Shown here: in pieces, positions 35,464-48,744 of the stretch
Layout: the number at the start of each line of letters is the position of its first letter
Numbering within the stretch: position 1 is the stretch's first letter
Program-made: the position numbers and the translations under genes
DNA from: Medicago truncatula
Lineage: Eukaryota > Streptophyta > Magnoliopsida > Fabales > Fabaceae
DNA: 64,000 nt
Assembly (NCBI RefSeq): GCF_003473485.1
Contig: NC_053045.1
Span: 49,580,494 to 49,644,493 of the forward strand
Reading direction: 5' to 3'
Notes under the pieces: model-generated
Databases searched by the model: none
Seen by the model: the letters and a program-made list of their open reading frames with translations, nothing else
Told to the model about the DNA's origin: nothing

Positions 35464-38400
35464 TCAATATAATTTGTTGAACCAAGAAGGTGGTGAAGAG
35501 TCACCTAATCTAGGCATAAAACCTTCCCTTTCTAAGGAAACCTGAAGTCCAGCCATTATCCTTGTAATAGATGTCCACAAAAACGGCGCGGCACAAAATG
35601 CATAACCAAACACACATAAAGCTCTTACTACCCCATCCGGATACCAAGGAAACGCCATGACAATTAAAACTCCAATAATACCAAACCACGGCATCAGAAC
35701 CGGTAACACTGGAAGAAGAAAAGCGTTGATTGCAACCAAACATAGAGACAAAGAGCCGAGGAAATACAAAGGCCAGCCTAGCATTGGGTGAATTGTCGGA
35801 GGAATGACGAAGAAGGGTGTTATATATGCAGCAAGGATACTCCATAGAGCTACTAGTTTGAGGATGTTTTGTACCAATGTGATGCTCTTATCAGAGCGGC
35901 GGTAGCATAATTTTGAGAGGCTTGGCCTTGCCAAACGAGTCAGTGCTATTATTCCAAGATATATTGCTGATTGAATAAGTATCACAGCCATATCTGTACC
36001 ATACCTGACAAAAAGAATGAACCAATTCTTACTATAACTTGCATATTTGTGGGGAAAATGGTACCATAAAGAATATGAACATAATACTCTGAGATCTCAC
36101 TAGTCTGTTTAAGAAATCCATTGTTTTTAACATCCAATATGTTAAAAATGAAAAGGTTAAATATGTTTTTAATTCTTACAAAGTACCTTACATTCAAGTT
36201 TAGTTCTATTAAATTTTTATCCTACGTTTGGTGTCTCACTTATTCCAGGGTTCAAGAATCGACCTCACCACTTGTTTTATGATTTCTATTGATTGAACAG
36301 ACAAAAATACAAGGTCTATATATGCTACATGAACTTTTAAATTGATGTGGCATCACGTGGCACACGCTCGCCTAAATTTATGCATTTCCAATCAGCTGAA
36401 AACAAATTTTAAGAACCAATTCTTAAATTAAAACATGGAATAAGTGGACTAAACTTGTGAGAAAAAAGTTTAGTGGAACCAAACTTGAGTATTATGCAGA
36501 GACCAAAAACATACTTAACCAGAACGAAATAACTAACTTTGTGACTTTTCATTAAAATGAAGCACAATTCATTGACACAATAAGTCAATACGCTTATTTT
36601 GGAACTTACCCTAAAGTTTGAAGACGCTTTTCATGCCACTGGAGGCCTAATGGCAGGACAGGCCACGCCCACCAATACCATGGCTTCAACCATGGTGCCC
36701 CCGGGAACGTAATCACACTATTTGGTCCGCATGGTATGCTCCAGCGAAGTTTAAGATCTGGAAGTCAGGATCAATGTGTTAGCATGAATTCAGATTGCAC
36801 TAACTAAGCAAATAAGAAAGTGCAGTTTCAAAAAGCTAAAAAAGGTACATTTTTTTCCTTTTAACTTACAGTAGTACGAAGCATCCATTTGATAGCCTAA
36901 AGGAAGTCTATATGTTCCATCAAGTTTGGTGCCATTTGGAGGTGGATGAAACAATGTTTTATCAAGCAAATCTGGGAAGTAGCTAGCTATGAAACCCTGG
37001 TCTGCACCATCTGGATTTTCTCTCCCATTCTGTAATTCATGAACCATGTCCTTGAACACCACCATTGACGGCTGCAAGTATCATATAATTAGAACCCATG
37101 TAATATAGATCAACTAAGATGATTACTTTCAAGTAAATTTGTATCTTTTTCATATAAAATTTCCTGCAACTTTTGTACAGTTTTTGGTTACCCAATAGAT
37201 GTGACTCAGTTGGCACTTAGCAAAACATTTGAGCTTGTGAGTAAGGGATCGTCCACAATACACACCTTTGGACCAACGATTAGTCTCATAGTTGGCTCAA
37301 AACGACAAAGCTATGGGGAAATACCGGGGTGGGGATTTGACAAGGAGTCAAAAAGTCCTAATTACGTTGGGTTATCAACTAGTTTCTCTCTCAACACCTC
37401 CTTCCTTCATGCTAAAGACTAGACATTTGGAATGTGTTCCGAGTGGTCTAAAAACAAAATCAATAACAGACTCGGACACCATCTTATATTTTGAATCGAG
37501 TCTAACTCATTCATTATCTCATCCAATGTGAGATTCTAACAAGTGGAACGCATAAAATGCAAATTCCACGACCCATTTGAAAATTAGCCATTAGTTTTCC
37601 ATTTAAACTATTATAGGCCACATTAAAAAAATGATATTTGAATATAAATTTTGAATAAATATCCTCTCCTTTTCAAATATCCCTACTTGTGAAGGGGAGC
37701 TACGATTGACTTGGGAGAGATTTAGCTTCGCTCCCTTCCCCTCCTCTTCTATGCCTTCCCTTTCATTTAGGGGCGGAGGGAGAAGAGGGACAGGCAGGTG
37801 TTATGGTCCCCCTCGGGTTTTATAATCTATTTTTTATAGTTACACTATCAATTACACTATGTCCGTGAATGGCTAACTACGAAGCAATTTTTGCATGAAG
37901 ATATTAGATATAAAAAGTCTGATGCACGAGTGTGATGTGTAGCGGAAGATGTGGATACATGTTTGCTGCTAACTACACTAATGAGATTCGAGAGATGAAA
38001 TTTAAGATTTAGAGTTGTATAATTTGAATTTTGAATCTATTTTGTATTTTACATAGCAAAAGGCTCAAAAAACCAACAAACTACTGTGCCAAACCGTTGT
38101 TTCATTATGCAACATACAAAATATATTATATAAACATTAAAACTGTGATCATGGTCCTCTTAAATTTGAATTCCTTTATTCGATACTGCTTCCTAGCAAA
38201 GAGACCATTATGCATTACAATTGTCAATAAAACATGAAAATGAAAGAATTTAAAGGCAGTAAAAAACATGTTACTTTTGGTGTTATGCTGCACCTGCACT
38301 TTCGTGCCAATTTAATTTTATAGGACTATTTTGGACAAATATACCTGCAATACGAAAAGACCTGTATGGAAAACGCAAGGATTGATAAAGACAGCACAAA

Positions 38401-41400
38401 ACTGTCCACATTGAAACAACTCGTCTGTATTTTGTAAGAAGAGGTTGTCAGCATCCAACATCACTACCCTGTCATAATCCAATAAGCTCCAAGCATAGAG
38501 TTTGTTCAATGATAATTTAAATCTCTTGTCAAAATTATCTTGATGCTTGTAAGGATTATCCATATTTTCCACTCTCACTACTTTCACACCATCTTCTTTT
38601 TCACTGAACAATCCACACAAAAAAAAAAACACTAAGGTAAATTTTCCAACTCAATTATCAACTAAAATAATTAATACGTGCATGCACGTAACTGAACTTG
38701 TGCAATACATAAAAAAAGTACTCCAATACTCCATCAAATTGGTTATCTTGGTAATTTGGTGGACCAAACAATGTCCTTTTATTTCATATAACGCCAAACC
38801 CTGATGTATATGTATTCACTTTATCTAATTAGTCTTTGGGAAAAAGAAGAGCATGAAAAGAAATTAAACTTTAGTGATCAATTGCTCTGATGAGTGGTGT
38901 ATATTGACTTGAAAATTAAACAAGTGAAATACTAGATGTCGGTATTCAAAGACTTTAGCATATAAATCTATGTAGTCACAAACTTTAAAGGTTACATTAT
39001 GCATTTTTTTTCTCTCTTTGACATATTAATCCTTTAACTTACTTCGATATAGTTTACATTTTATTAGACTAAAAAATAAAAAAAAAATACAATTCAAAGA
39101 GCCTGATAGTAAAACTCACGCACACTAAGTGAAGAAAAGAGGGACATTGCATGTTCAAATTTAGACCCATGATTCAAATGTCTCTGTAACTTTTTATCAT
39201 ATGAGTTACATTTACGAAACAAGTTAGATTATACTTTCAAAAGGATTAGATCAAATCTAAAAAAAAAAATTGACAGGTTACATGCCGACCTACTTCCATC
39301 CCTAGCCAGAAATCAAAAGGATGTTCTTAATTTCACATGTGGGTCTCCACTTCCCCTACAAATTTTGTTCTCTATCGTATAATGGTATGGCTGTATGGAC
39401 CACCACATTGCACAATCTAAATCCTTCCTATCAATTTCAATACTCCTGTCACAACTACACATAAAGAAGCTTCAATAAATAGTACGTACATTATTGGCAA
39501 GGATACGCTGTAGTTGAGAATTATATTATTGAAGATTATTTTCTTGAAAACATGAATATTTTTTTTTTAATTTGACAGAGCAGAACAAATTTAAGTTCAT
39601 ATATCCTAATTATGAACGTATAGTTTTAATTTGCATCAAAATATGAAAGAGGTGTTGATAAGTATAATAAAGAAACATTGAGTTCAATTTTTGCTATTCG
39701 AATTTAATTAATTTATTATCTGTAGATATGCAGATAATCCTAAAAATGTTAATCGTGCTTAACGAGTCGGGCAGGGAGCCTAAAACTCAAGAGGTTCATC
39801 ACATTGAGCTAAAAACAATCACTGACGTGCTTTGGACATCATAATTCTCTCACATTTTCATTAAATCTTTTACTCCTTTAACCAGAGACACCAACTATCT
39901 TTCCCTCAAGTTGAGTTCTATGCACACAGGATGCTCTCTTATTATTGGAAGCTTTTTCATCCACATACACTTGCATCGTCATATACTCACACATCAACGA
40001 AACACACTGTTTGATAATCACTTTGTCAAGAAGATATTTCATACAATAAGTCGGCCACCTTTAGTCAAACCCTTAGCTCAACACTATTATTAAAGTTTCG
40101 TTTAAACATGACAAGTGTATTCCTTTTTGACGAGATGTGTATGTGTAGATCCTTTTTTATAAATTAAATTATGCGTAGGACAAAAATTTAGATAATTAAC
40201 GATCAATCTCTAATCCATAGTTAACAAATAATTTTTCCAAGAGGAAATATGGACAGCTAGCAATACTTATTATTTACCTTCTACATCATCTTACCAAACC
40301 TGATTTTGAATTGATTCATATCATTATCACTGAACAATATTTAGAAAATTAAATCAGTCCCGTAATCATAAGAAACATACCAGTTTTAGTCTTAAAATAT
40401 TTTAAAGATAAATTTTATCTTAAAGAAAGAGAAAACAACAATAAAGACAAGAGACGAAGGAAGCAGAAAAACCAATGGTATGTACAGAAGAAGGACGGTT
40501 GGAAAAGTGTTGGACTATACGCGCAACTCCAGAGCGTTTACAACACCACCGCCACTCACAAACTCACAACGCATGTGACAACTTTTCGCAGCTAGTTGTG
40601 ACTTAAAAAAGGAAAGTAACCATATATACATTTAAAAAGGGAAAACATCATTTTATTTTATTTTTGATATTTTTCTTGATCAATATTTTATTTTAATTTT
40701 CATCTAAAAGGGAGGAAATTATGTCATTTATTATTAGGTTAAATATGTTTTTATTCTTTATAAAATTATTAAGTTTAGTCTCTACAAGTTTAAGTTATTT
40801 GTAATATTGTAGTTTGTAAAAATAGTCTCTATTTTAATGGTAGTTTTATTTCTTATAAAATTAATTGATGATATATTAAAATTTAATAAATTGAAATTCA
40901 ATTACACTATATACTAGTAAAAATAATCCGATTCAGACAAAAAAGTAAAAAATAATGAGACTTTTAACCTAAAAAAGTATACTTGGAAGCGCGTGTGGAC
41001 CCAGAACAAGATTTTACGAGTATCTTACATAAGATACCATCGTAACCGGACAACGACGGTGGTCATCCTCCTCATCCATGCCCCCAAATCCATAAGCATC
41101 GTAGACAATCAAAAAGACCAAAAATTGGTCTTATTCAAAACTATAATAACATTCATTTTTTTCTTTCATGTTACCAGAAGTTGTAATAAACCCAAAACAA
41201 GTGTAAAATAATGGGGGAAAATGAAGTGCAATGAATGAGAAAATGGACTTACAGAGCTCGAATCCAACGAAGAGGAACATCAACAGAAGCAATGACAACA
41301 AGATCGGCTTGAACATTAAGAAGAGCAAGAGATTTAAACAGAACTCTTATTGCTATGTAGAACTCATAGTCCCTTGGTGTACCCACATACATCATAGTAG

Positions 41401-41521
41401 CATATGCATTTTTGTGTTGAGCTTTAACAACTAAGCTCCAAAACCCCAATAATAATAACACCAGCAACCACCATTTCATGACATTGTTGTTGTGCTCACG
41501 TTGCTGCTCTGCCAAACCCAT
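35464..41521 (-). CDS. IPUT1: GIPC glucuronosyltransferase (PGSIP6/IPUT1, GT8)
   Basis: Golgi enzyme predicted to transfer glucuronic acid from UDP-GlcA to inositol phosphorylceramide, the first sugar step of plant GIPC sphingolipids. Five exons: 41253-41521, 38345-38603, 36870-37071, 36610-36757 and 35464-36004, together 1,419 bp and 472 residues. The N-terminus has one hydrophobic segment (LLVLLLLGFWSLVV), then the GT8 domain starting YATMMYVGTPRDYEFYIA. The metal-binding DxD is MLDADN (Asp about 140 and 142). CVFHTGLFVLQ, DGADQGF and LPLGYQMDASYYY are family blocks. The last exon encodes about five or six membrane helices and ends WFNKLY. The membrane-bound C-terminus separates this clade from the GUX xylan glucuronosyltransferases. 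Intron 1 is 2.65 kb and intron 2 is 1.27 kb. The start is the only ATG before the signal-anchor. Confidence 0.93.
36155..36520. mobile_element. MITE with GGTTAA termini in IPUT1 intron
   Basis: The left end GGTTAAATATGTTTTTAATT and the inverted right end (..CCAAAAACATACTTAACC) match, with related AAGTTTAGT/ACTAAAC stretches inside. It lies in the fourth intron (36005-36609). I know this end sequence as common in legume genomes. The same end recurs at 40736. Confidence 0.7.
37072..38344. other. IPUT1 intron 2 with repeat debris
   Basis: Contains a GC-richer patch at 37240-37540 (many stops, with CATCTTATATTTTGAATCGAG) and another at 37680-37820 (GGGGCGGAGGGAGAAGAGGG). Both look like dispersed-repeat fragments; neither has a recognisable protein. 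Confidence 0.4.
38604..41252. other. IPUT1 intron 1 (2.65 kb)
   Basis: AT-rich, no exon-like coding. The 40738-40970 segment begins GGTTAAATATGTTTTT and ends TTTTAACC, so it is probably a second copy of the GGTTAA-type MITE family. Confidence 0.5.
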
Positions 41522-42050
41522 CAAGTGTTTGTTTGATTGATATTGATATGAGTAGAATATTTATTCAATCTTCTCGTACTGTGTACTTTTTCACGCTCTC
41601 AACGTGTTCCTTTGCGTGAGTGGGGTATAGAGTTTTTTCTTCCGTTTTGGGTTTTCTGAGGAAAAGTAACGGAAGAAAGAAAAAGTAGATAGAGAGTTTT
41701 AGAATTTAATAGGATAAAGAAAAAACATAAACCGAGGAGAGGAGGACAAAGAAAGGAGGAAGAAGGAAGGAAAAAACAGCTTTTATTTGGGTTTTTTTTT
41801 TTTAGCGCTCCGATCATTATTTTATAGCATACCCTTATTTATTTATGAGCAGTGATACAACTATCTATCACAATTTTGATGACAATTTTTATTTGTTATC
41901 TTCTTATTGGTCCAATATAATATAGAGAGATAAAATAAGAATATAATGTGAATATGAAAAAAAAAAATTTGTCATAAAATAATCCTGCAAATATCATTTC
42001 TTCTTAAAATATCTCGATAAGTAATTTTGTTCTTTGAATGTGAATGAGCA
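41522..42050. promoter_or_regulatory. IPUT1 upstream region
   Basis: Purine-rich (on +) sequence at 41620-41790, which is CT-rich on the gene strand, probably forms the leader. No specific motif is recognised. Confidence 0.35.
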
Positions 42051-42054
42051 GCAT

Positions 42055-42310
42055 AATAGTCCCTAAACTATCAAAATTTTAAAATATTTTTTTTATTGTA
42101 TATTATGTTAGTTATTTAAAAAATATATTTTATTAATATTGTCATGTTAATAAGTGCTTATTTAGTGTCATATCAATTCACATATGAAAAGAGCTAACGT
42201 CGGCATTAAAAAACTATTTTAAGGTTAAAGACTATTTTGCTAACGAAGTGCAGTGCCCAGTCAAAAATTATTTTAAAATTTTGATATATTGAAAATTATT
42301 GTGACTACTA
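42055..42310. mobile_element. Fold-back MITE
   Basis: Left arm with CTATCAAAATTTTAAAATA and right arm TATTTTAAAATTTTGATATA are inverted copies, with more diverged matching (ATAGTCCCTAAA / AAAATTATTGTGACT) outside. About 255 bp in total. No target duplication was confirmed. Confidence 0.55.
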
Positions 42311-42444
42311 GTTACATATTCAAGAATCATAATAACTATTTATCCAAATATCTACTTTACCGACCCCCTCTACTTGTACGTGTGAATTTTAATAATTACT
42401 TTGTCATTTCGTTTGTTTTGTTTATCTATTAAAATCTCTATCTA

Positions 42445-42575
42445 AAAGTTCTAGCTCAACTGACAAATGCTGAAATTACAAGGTCGGACGTCGTGACTCG
42501 AGTTCAAATCTACAACTTCACAGTTGTGTGTGAGTGTAATTTCAGTGACTTACCACTTTATTTAAAACAAAAAAT
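42445..42575 (+). mobile_element. SINE-like element
   Basis: CTAGCTCAACTGACAAAT (A-box-like) and CGAGTTCAAATCTAC (B-box-like) lie about 50 bp apart, with a T/A-rich 3' end. It fits a tRNA-derived SINE; no functional tRNA fold is present. Confidence 0.5.
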
Positions 42576-43169
42576 ATATATCTACTTCGCCTTCCTCTAT
42601 GGTTTAAGTAAAGTTTTGGACCCCACACTTACTTTTACTTCTCAATCAAAAAACACATGTTTTATCTAGTTTATTGTAAACAAGACATAATTCTTTTTTT
42701 ACGATAAAAAGACACAAACCCATTTTGGTATAAGAGTTTTTTAATCACAAACAAAAATAAATTGGCCACTTTCGAAAACGGGATTTTTAGAGAAAATTAC
42801 TTTGGTGTATGCATTGATACACATTTCTCTCTTTTTCCTCATGTCCTAACATAATATTATCGTGATTTTATAACTCTAGAGTTCCTAGTTTCTTGCTATT
42901 TATTCGTTTCAAAATTGTTTCAATGTGGAAACAAATCGAGCACCTAATAATTCAGAATTTAAATAGAGAACGAAATCAACCCATCAACTCATTATACATG
43001 CTAGCAAACCCTTTTTTTTTTTCTTTCTATTACGCTAATGTGTGTTAATTATAAATGATAGTATTTTATATGAAATTTTTATTAAAATTATAAGTAAGAA
43101 GATATAAATTTTTGTGACTTTTATATTATGTCACGCACCAAAACATGTTGGGTTTCGAGAGAGACAATA

Positions 43170-44590
43170 TCCTTAGCTAATAAAAATGCTAAAATCAAAA
43201 TCTAAAATTGTAAAATGAAGGCCATCCAAAATATTATCAAAACTGGTGTCTATACCACTGTCTCTCAATATGTGATCTTGTGAAACGCATGAGTGGGCCC
43301 TAGAAGCCACAAAAATGCAAGAGGAAACCAATGATGTTGAGTATAAGCCCAACCCCCAACTATAATAGGTAAAGAAGGATCCTCCATTGAAGGTTCCCAA
43401 AGAAAGGAACTCTACCAACCCTAATGTCTTCCACCATCATTTGTAACTCTTTATCAAACAAAATAGTTGTCTCCTCCATGTGCATTGGCTGACATGCCCT
43501 TAGGCCTAAAAATATTTCAATAATACTTATGCACGATCAAAGTAGAAGAAGCTCACTAGGATCCCTTAATTTTGGAAGAAGATGTTTTAACTCAACAACC
43601 CTTACAACTCTCTTCATGGCCAACCCCTCGATAAAATCTCTATCCTGACTAACATCCCCTCGAGCAGCTTCACCCCCAACATTGGCCTCCCAATGTGCGA
43701 AGGAACAACCCCAACGATGCTTATTATCATCACACGAAGGTCAAAAGATCTCAGTCCTACAAATATTCAATTCCATGTCTAGTAATAGGGACAACTTCCA
43801 AATGGTGCCAAGTGTTTTAGACTCATCATCTGAATCCCCCTATGATAATCCCATCATCAAGATACCAAGTATGAAGAAAAAACTTGCAATTGTATTTAAT
43901 TTAATTAATAAGAATGTGTAACACAAGAGCAAAAAGGAGAGTCCCCTTCAAGTCAACTTGCTGCACTCCAGTGACTTACATAATGTCCATCCGTAAGGTA
44001 TAACCTCGCTGCCTAACCATAAATAAATTGAAACCACAAAAAAATAGATGGGCATCCTACCCTCACTTTGCAGAACAGTGTTGACTTGTCTATACACTGA
44101 ACATAGCCAAAAAACCACCTCCATTTCACTTGATCAACATCTTGTTGGCATTGTGAAAATTGGCATTTGCACCACCTAATACCCTGACACCAAACTGAAA
44201 GTCATTGAGATATTTTGCCACATCTTTATCGACTCTTTCCATATCAACCTTGGATACCATGCACCTCCAAATAGTACCTACCACAATAGGTGAATCGCGC
44301 CATCAGGCTTTAATATGGTGTCAAGGATGCTGAAGCTACAAACTATGCCAAACTCACTAGGCATCTTCTTCTTTGTCGTAAGTCGGCCACTGAAGTGATA
44401 TAACATAAAAGATCTCTTGCCACAACACCTTCACAACCTCTATCATGTGTCCATCTGCAACCTTACGGAGGCGTTGTCTGGTGTTATTGTCCATCTGTTT
44501 GACTTTCTCCACAATACACAATCAACTAACTTGGTGAAACCATCTACATGAAATGTGCAACGGGGGAGCAGTAACAACTGAATCTAAGCA
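43170..44590 (-). pseudogene. Decayed reverse transcriptase of a retroelement
   Basis: On the minus strand, scattered frames give a recognisable plant reverse transcriptase. From high to low coordinates: GTIWRCMVSKVDMERVDKDV, LNDFQFGVRVLGGAN and FHNANKML, a QQVDLKGTLLFALVLHILI stretch (normally QQGDPLGPLLF), WYLDDGIIIGG (the YLDD catalytic box, near 43850) and, further on, PKLRDPSELLLLRSC and LQWR. These blocks occur in this order in a widespread plant retroelement RT family. Many stops and shifts interrupt it, so it is non-functional. Positive-strand open frames in the region are shadows. Limits are approximate. Confidence 0.75.
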
Positions 44591-44599
44591 CATGTAGAA

Positions 44600-46800
44600 C
44601 TCAACTCAGCAACCACATGATAAAGAGATCTTTCAATGTCTAAGAGAATGGAAGACGACAACTATGAGGTCTTTATCGATTCAACCTTAAATAACGTTTA
44701 TCAATCAATTGACAACAATCAATCAATTAAATCTGACACTTTAGTTTCTAGTTCAATCTAAATAAAATAATGTGTTTTGTTTAATTGACATTTTAACATG
44801 ATATTGTAACATGTTCTTTTTCTCAGTGGTACAAATTAATATGTTTGTCATGATATTGGACAAATTAGTACCTTTATCCGTTGTCACACGTTGTCAAAAT
44901 AATTAAAATTTCACAAAATGCAGTACAAGGTATTTAACATTGATCGTCTCATAAGAATTTTTAATTTATCAATATCTAAGAGTAAGATCAATTTTATTTA
45001 TTTTTTCATTCTTTTTTTTAGGGGAGGGGGAACATAAATAATACGCGATGTTGTGTGATCTATATGGATCGTTCGTAATAATTTAATCTTTGTTGGAGTA
45101 ACGACCCCTATTGAACCCTTGATGGATGGGGTGAAATTCCTTCTCTATAAGTGGTTCTTGGCGAAGTTCCCTACTAGCTCTTGCTCTTGCCATGAGTAGG
45201 AGGTACAACTTGTCATATGTTGGAACCGATAGTGGTGTTTAGACATTTACTAACGTAACTCTTATTTTAAATAATTACGACCCATTTCTTGAACTTAAAA
45301 GTTCTATCGTGTGTTGTTCATTTGGAGTAGGGTTTTTTTCAAGGCATAACACGACTCTCTTTTTTCTTTATAAAAGTTGGCTTAATCTAGATGTCTATTT
45401 CATAATAATATAGTTTAAATAGAGAATAATAAGTTTACACACCAGATCCTTAAAAAAGTTTACACCTAAATATGTGGATGTTCGTGTCGTTTTATGCTCA
45501 TTACAAAGTCAAAATTTACACACTAGATCCTTAAATAGGCCGGGCAAGTATAAACAGGGCAAATGCAGATTAAGTGGCGCGGGTTATTTGATTTGTTTCG
45601 TGAAAAAAGTCTAGAGCTACTTTTACTTCCTTCACACTTTTTTCTTAAAAAAACAACATCCCTCTTATCAATTGAGATAGAAAAAAAAAAATGCACCTTT
45701 TTTCTCACGTTTGGATGAATAAATCTAAACAAAATGGTGTTTTTTTTTTCCTTCGTTTGAACGGATATAGAGTGAGCACGGCCACAAGACTTTTATTAAA
45801 TAGATTCAACATGTTATGAAAATTCAAGACTCAAATATGATTTGTTATTATTTATTTTTTGACAAAATGATTTGTTATTTGTTAAAGTGTTTTATCAAGT
45901 TCGCCGGACCCTATTGGAGAATATATCTTAACTTTAAATTAATTTCAATCAACCTATCTCAAAGTAAGCTAAATGACGATTAGGATATAAAAGATGGCAG
46001 CATTTATGTATGATAAAATTTTAAAAGTTCGTTACCACCTAAATTTTTAGATCAAAGTATTTTTCGTAGGTCAATATACTTAAATAGGCTTGGATGTTAG
46101 GTTTGAAGAAGCTTTTGAATTGGTATATGACGTGTTACTTTCAGTTAAATAAACTTTTCAAAAACCTGTTTTAAAAAACCTTACCTTGTTTTCATCTAAC
46201 GTGTACTAAGCTATAGGGTTAATGTCCTAAAAAAAAAGCTATAGGGTTAATGTTATTGGTGATCATTTGCTTTCCGTATGTAGCACACCACTATTCCCTC
46301 GTCAATTATTATCGATTTAACTGCAATTTTACCCTTCAAGTATCGCAATTTGGTGATTTCAATACCCCGTTTTTAAAAACAAATTTGCTCCTCCATTTTT
46401 AACGAAAAATTTGCTCCTCTATGTTTACCCTTAGTTGCAGTTGTATGCTCCCCTCTTTGTTCCAACCAATCTTGAGTCAAGGTATACTCGTTTATCCAAA
46501 GTGGAAATCTTGTAAATGCTACTAAAGAATAAAAAATGCTAACTTGTGCCTCAAGAAGAATGAGAAATGCCAAAGAATATATGACATAAAAATACAAAAT
46601 TTAAAAACTTGGATTCACGTTCAAAATAGTGTTGATATTCAATGGATTATTTTAAGTTTTCTTTTCTTTCATGTTTCATTTTCTAATTTGAACGTTTTAT
46701 TTATTCTTTCATATTGGAGTTGAAATGGACGTCTTCGAATCTGATGTAATTCAATTCACTTTTATTCTCATTTTTGTCATGTTAATTTCAAAAAATGTCT
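44600..46800. other. Intergenic, scattered repeat fragments
   Basis: No gene. A stretch at 45115-45190 reads MDGVKFLLYKWFLAKFPTSS, similar to 1566-1640, and may be a LINE fragment. A 17-bp tandem copy AGCTATAGGGTTAATGT occurs at about 46208 and 46236. Confidence 0.45.
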
Positions 46801-46817
46801 GCAATTATCTACAATAC

Positions 46818-46940
46818 CACTTGGGTTGACCTAGTGGTATTGGCTTGGAACCTGAGAGTGTGCTCCTTCTCAAAGTTTCACGTTCAATTCTTTCTAGTGC
46901 CAATTTAGGTGGGTTAATTTAGTTTCTTAAAAAAAAAATA
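46818..46940 (+). mobile_element. SINE, tRNA-derived
   Basis: GGGTTGACCTAGTGGTATTG (A box) and CACGTTCAATTCT (B box) are about 50 bp apart. They are followed by AGTGCCAATTTAGGTGGG and a T..A-rich tail ending in a run of ten A. The layout and poly-A tail fit a SINE. Confidence 0.6.
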
Positions 46941-47830
46941 TAAAATAAATAAAATAAATATTTATTTCAATAAATATTTTAAGATACAAACCATGATCTT
47001 CTAATCTTATCTTATATTTGTAAAACTTGGGCAACTCCAGGACAAGAATTGAGGTTAAACTAACCTTTTATCATTCATAAAAATATATTTTGTTTTCTAT
47101 TTATGAGCCATTTTTCCCAGTAAGATGAAAAAAATCAAACGAATTAGCAATTTTAAAAAGTATTTTTATTCCAAGTATGACTCTTAATTCATTTGAATTT
47201 TATTTTTCTACTTTACTTTTTGAAACATTTTATTTTTCTACCTGTTTTCTTCTAAATAGCTAACGGATGTCCAAATATCTAAAATAGTTGAATGGATTCT
47301 TACATACAATTGCGCAGTTTTATACCATCTTTTGTATTTCCCCGTATCTTGATTGGCTATAGCATGATCAGTTGCTCACGCATTAAACTAATGAAATAGT
47401 TTTAATACAAAAATTAAACTAATGAAATACTAGTACTACATATATAAGAAAGGAAAGTTTTGTACGACAATTATTTTTCCTTGATGGTCATTCAAACATT
47501 TGAAGAAAGTTTTCGAATTACAGCTTCATTTGGATATAAAAACTTTCGCCTAAAACTCAACCTCAACTTGTGTTCAGAAAACATATTGAACTAAGCTGTG
47601 TTTTTTTTTCTTTCTTTCGGAGGTTATATAAAAATAAAAATAAAAATTATATCTATTGATATATTTTTATTTTGTGAGTATAGTATGATATTTTTGAAAA
47701 ATAGCAAAGAAGTAACACCACATCCACATGCTGAGGTGCACGAACTGTGCGAGATAACTGCAAGGATATTTGACTTTGACATAGAATCAATTTCCTTACT
47801 TTACGATGACCCGTCAATTTATTTTATGAA
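46941..47830. other. Intergenic, no gene seen
   Basis: AT-rich. A short open stretch at 47684-47835 has a protein-like composition (TPHPHAEVHELCEITARIFD) but has no matching exons around it. Confidence 0.4.
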
Positions 47831-47834
47831 ATAT

Positions 47835-48300
47835 TGCTCTTTCGTGAATTTAGTCTCTAAACTATTAAAATCAACAAAAAAAAGTCCTTAAACTATACCA
47901 TTATTCATCATTTGGTCCTGATTGAGAGACTAAATTGAAGGTGAAAGTATAATTTAAGGATCTTAAAATTCATTTTAATAGTTTAAGGTTCAAATTAGAG
48001 AAAGAATAATAATCCAAGAACTAAATTATACCTTTATTCGTTACTTTGCTCTTTCCCTAAGACCCCTCCCACCAAAAAATATTAAGTAAATTACACTCCC
48101 CTCCCTTAAAAAATGCTTGAATTACACTCTCATCCCCTCTTTCGCTTGAATTTCAAGTTTTAAAACAGAGAAGGCAAAATCCAAAATCAATCAAAACAAG
48201 GGAGGTAAAATTCCTCCGAGTTTTAAAATAGAGGAAGCAAAATCCAAATTCAATCAAAATCAAAATAAAGGGGGTAAAACTGCACTTAACCTTATTTTTA
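47835..48300. mobile_element. Fold-back and duplicated MITE-like repeats
   Basis: Between 47845 and 48020, copies of AGTCTCTAAACTATTAAAAT-type sequence appear inverted (..ATTTTAATAGTTTAAGG). Then GTTTTAAAACAGAGAAGGCA and GTTTTAAAATAGAGGAAGCA (about 48157 and 48215) form a tandem pair of about 58 bp. Ends are not clear. Confidence 0.5.
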
Positions 48301-48744
48301 TATAATATGTTTTGAGGGATCAAATCAGATTTTAAAAGAATGAAGTAAAACTGTGTTGAACTGATATTAATTGATTCAACTGACTTATTTTGGAGGTCTC
48401 ACGGAGATTCGATCTCTAATGCTACTATCTTTAAAACCTTGGTTGGAACAAACAAGTGACAGTTTATTTTTGACACTCGTACTCTAACCCGCTAACTAAG
48501 TACCCAAGTACATTTGTAATTTTTTTAATTGCTTTCACAAATAGGGAAATGCTAACGAGTTGATTTAAAAACTATTCAAACATTTTTAGATCCAAATCAT
48601 AAATTGGACAAAGTTATTACAACAGAGTATTGTGTTCAAATACAAATAAGTGAAATGTATCAACCAACACAATATTTTACATTTTAAGGTACAAACCAAA
48701 AGTTTCTTCAGGCCCCAAACAACCCATGCTTCTGACATAAGTTC

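Noticed and set aside
43682-43921. 79-residue plus-strand open frame
   Set aside because: It is antisense to the reverse transcriptase remnant recognised on the minus strand.
47598-47891. 97-residue open frame as a gene
   Set aside because: The first third is repetitive Ile/Lys sequence and the end overlaps MITE-like repeats. The middle (TPHPHAEVHELCEI) looks protein-like but has no partner exons.
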